From Ramlibacter albus (GTDB lineage: Bacteria > Pseudomonadota > Gammaproteobacteria > Burkholderiales > Burkholderiaceae_C): a DNA stretch of 50,257 bases. The stretch covers positions 1 through 50,257 of the forward strand of contig NZ_JACORU010000020.1 in NCBI RefSeq assembly GCF_014297445.1, read 5' to 3'. This document shows positions 50,067 through 50,257 of the stretch, piece after piece. Under the pieces are notes generated by a model. It was given only the letters and a program-made list of their open reading frames with translations, ran no database searches and was not told where the DNA came from. The translations under genes were made by a program, and so were the position numbers. Numbering within the stretch: the first letter of the stretch is position 1; every line of letters starts with the position of its first letter.

Positions 50067-50257
50067 GGTTGCTCTTTGAGCTTTGGGGTGTGGGGGCGTC
50101 CGTAAGCGTAGTCTCGAGCTCGCCGCTCTGAGGTGGTTGATGTCCCGGGGAGTGGTGTAAGTTTTTAATGTCTTCAAGGCGCGAAGGGCGTAGCCCGTAG
50201 CGCCTGGAGAGGCATCAGAGGTCGACTCCTGAACGGGGGTGGCCATCGTGAGTCCGG
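50067..50257. other. upstream flank without a supported gene
   Basis: These 191 bp hold no gene I can defend. An open frame on the minus strand (50028-50246, 72 aa) has unusual composition, no ribosome site and crosses the FNR-like box. The stretch GTGTAAGTTTTTAATG (50155-50170) is locally AT-rich and could contain a promoter for a gene beyond the window, with no clear -35/-10. Confidence 0.35.

Noticed and set aside
50028..50246. A 72-aa open frame on the minus strand upstream of ubiU
   Set aside because: Composition is unlike the neighbours, it has no ribosome-binding site or recognisable fold, and it runs over the FNR-like box.

Overview
The window is high-GC DNA from a betaproteobacterium, most likely Comamonadaceae (Ramlibacter/Variovorax/Polaromonas-like). 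The grounds are a complete class I polyhydroxybutyrate (PHB) operon, a Bug/TTT-type binding protein, many CaiB and acyl-CoA dehydrogenase catabolic genes, and GC-rich intergenic hairpins of a kind common in that family. The first 0.6 kb is visibly lower in GC and holds a broken fragment of an accessory gene.

Layout. 1-610: TOPRIM-like C-terminal fragment. 686-7748: a five-gene peptide/opine-type ABC importer on the minus strand, and a divergent M20 amidohydrolase. 7774-8586: an AbrB/PIN toxin-antitoxin pair followed by a diverged second copy of the amidohydrolase 3' end, which abuts a 19-bp copy of the 3' end of a TRAP permease gene; this looks like a recombination scar. 8594-10045: small minus-strand hypothetical genes, one with Sel1 repeats. 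10254-15167: TRAP DctQM, fumarylpyruvate hydrolase-like protein, gentisate-dioxygenase-like protein and an FAD oxidoreductase. 15222-20176: a MarR regulator, then on the minus strand a monooxygenase-like small protein, a 2Fe-2S ferredoxin, a glutamine-synthetase-like ligase, a Rieske oxygenase and an HSL-type hydrolase. 20224 onward: maleylpyruvate/maleylacetoacetate isomerase and PgeF. Together 10.2-20.9 kb encodes a ring-cleavage route through gentisate or an amino/hydroxy analogue.

21886-25586 is phaC-phaA-phaB with a strong terminator. 25684-31260 holds a secreted Fn3/kelch protein, a BaeSR-like two-component system and a di-haem peroxidase lipoprotein. 31267-32175 are tandem paralogues of an unrecognised family, followed by dusA.

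33279-43943 is a CoA-thioester aromatic module: a fused FAD monooxygenase/old-yellow-enzyme protein (anthraniloyl-CoA monooxygenase/reductase or salicylyl-CoA 5-hydroxylase type), enoyl-CoA hydratase, acyl-CoA dehydrogenase and a Rid protein; then a LysR regulator divergent from an AidB-like acyl-CoA dehydrogenase, a Bug protein, a CaiB CoA-transferase and glutaryl-CoA dehydrogenase. Its likely end products (glutaryl-CoA, then crotonyl-CoA and acetyl-CoA) could feed the PHB operon.

43985-50017 holds a Fic protein and a tight operon ubiU-ubiV-ubiT-ubiX-ubiD plus a small secreted protein, for O2-independent ubiquinone synthesis, preceded by an FNR-like box. I saw no rRNA or tRNA gene, CRISPR array, transposase or integrase. 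Every gene-free stretch is shorter than 300 bases.
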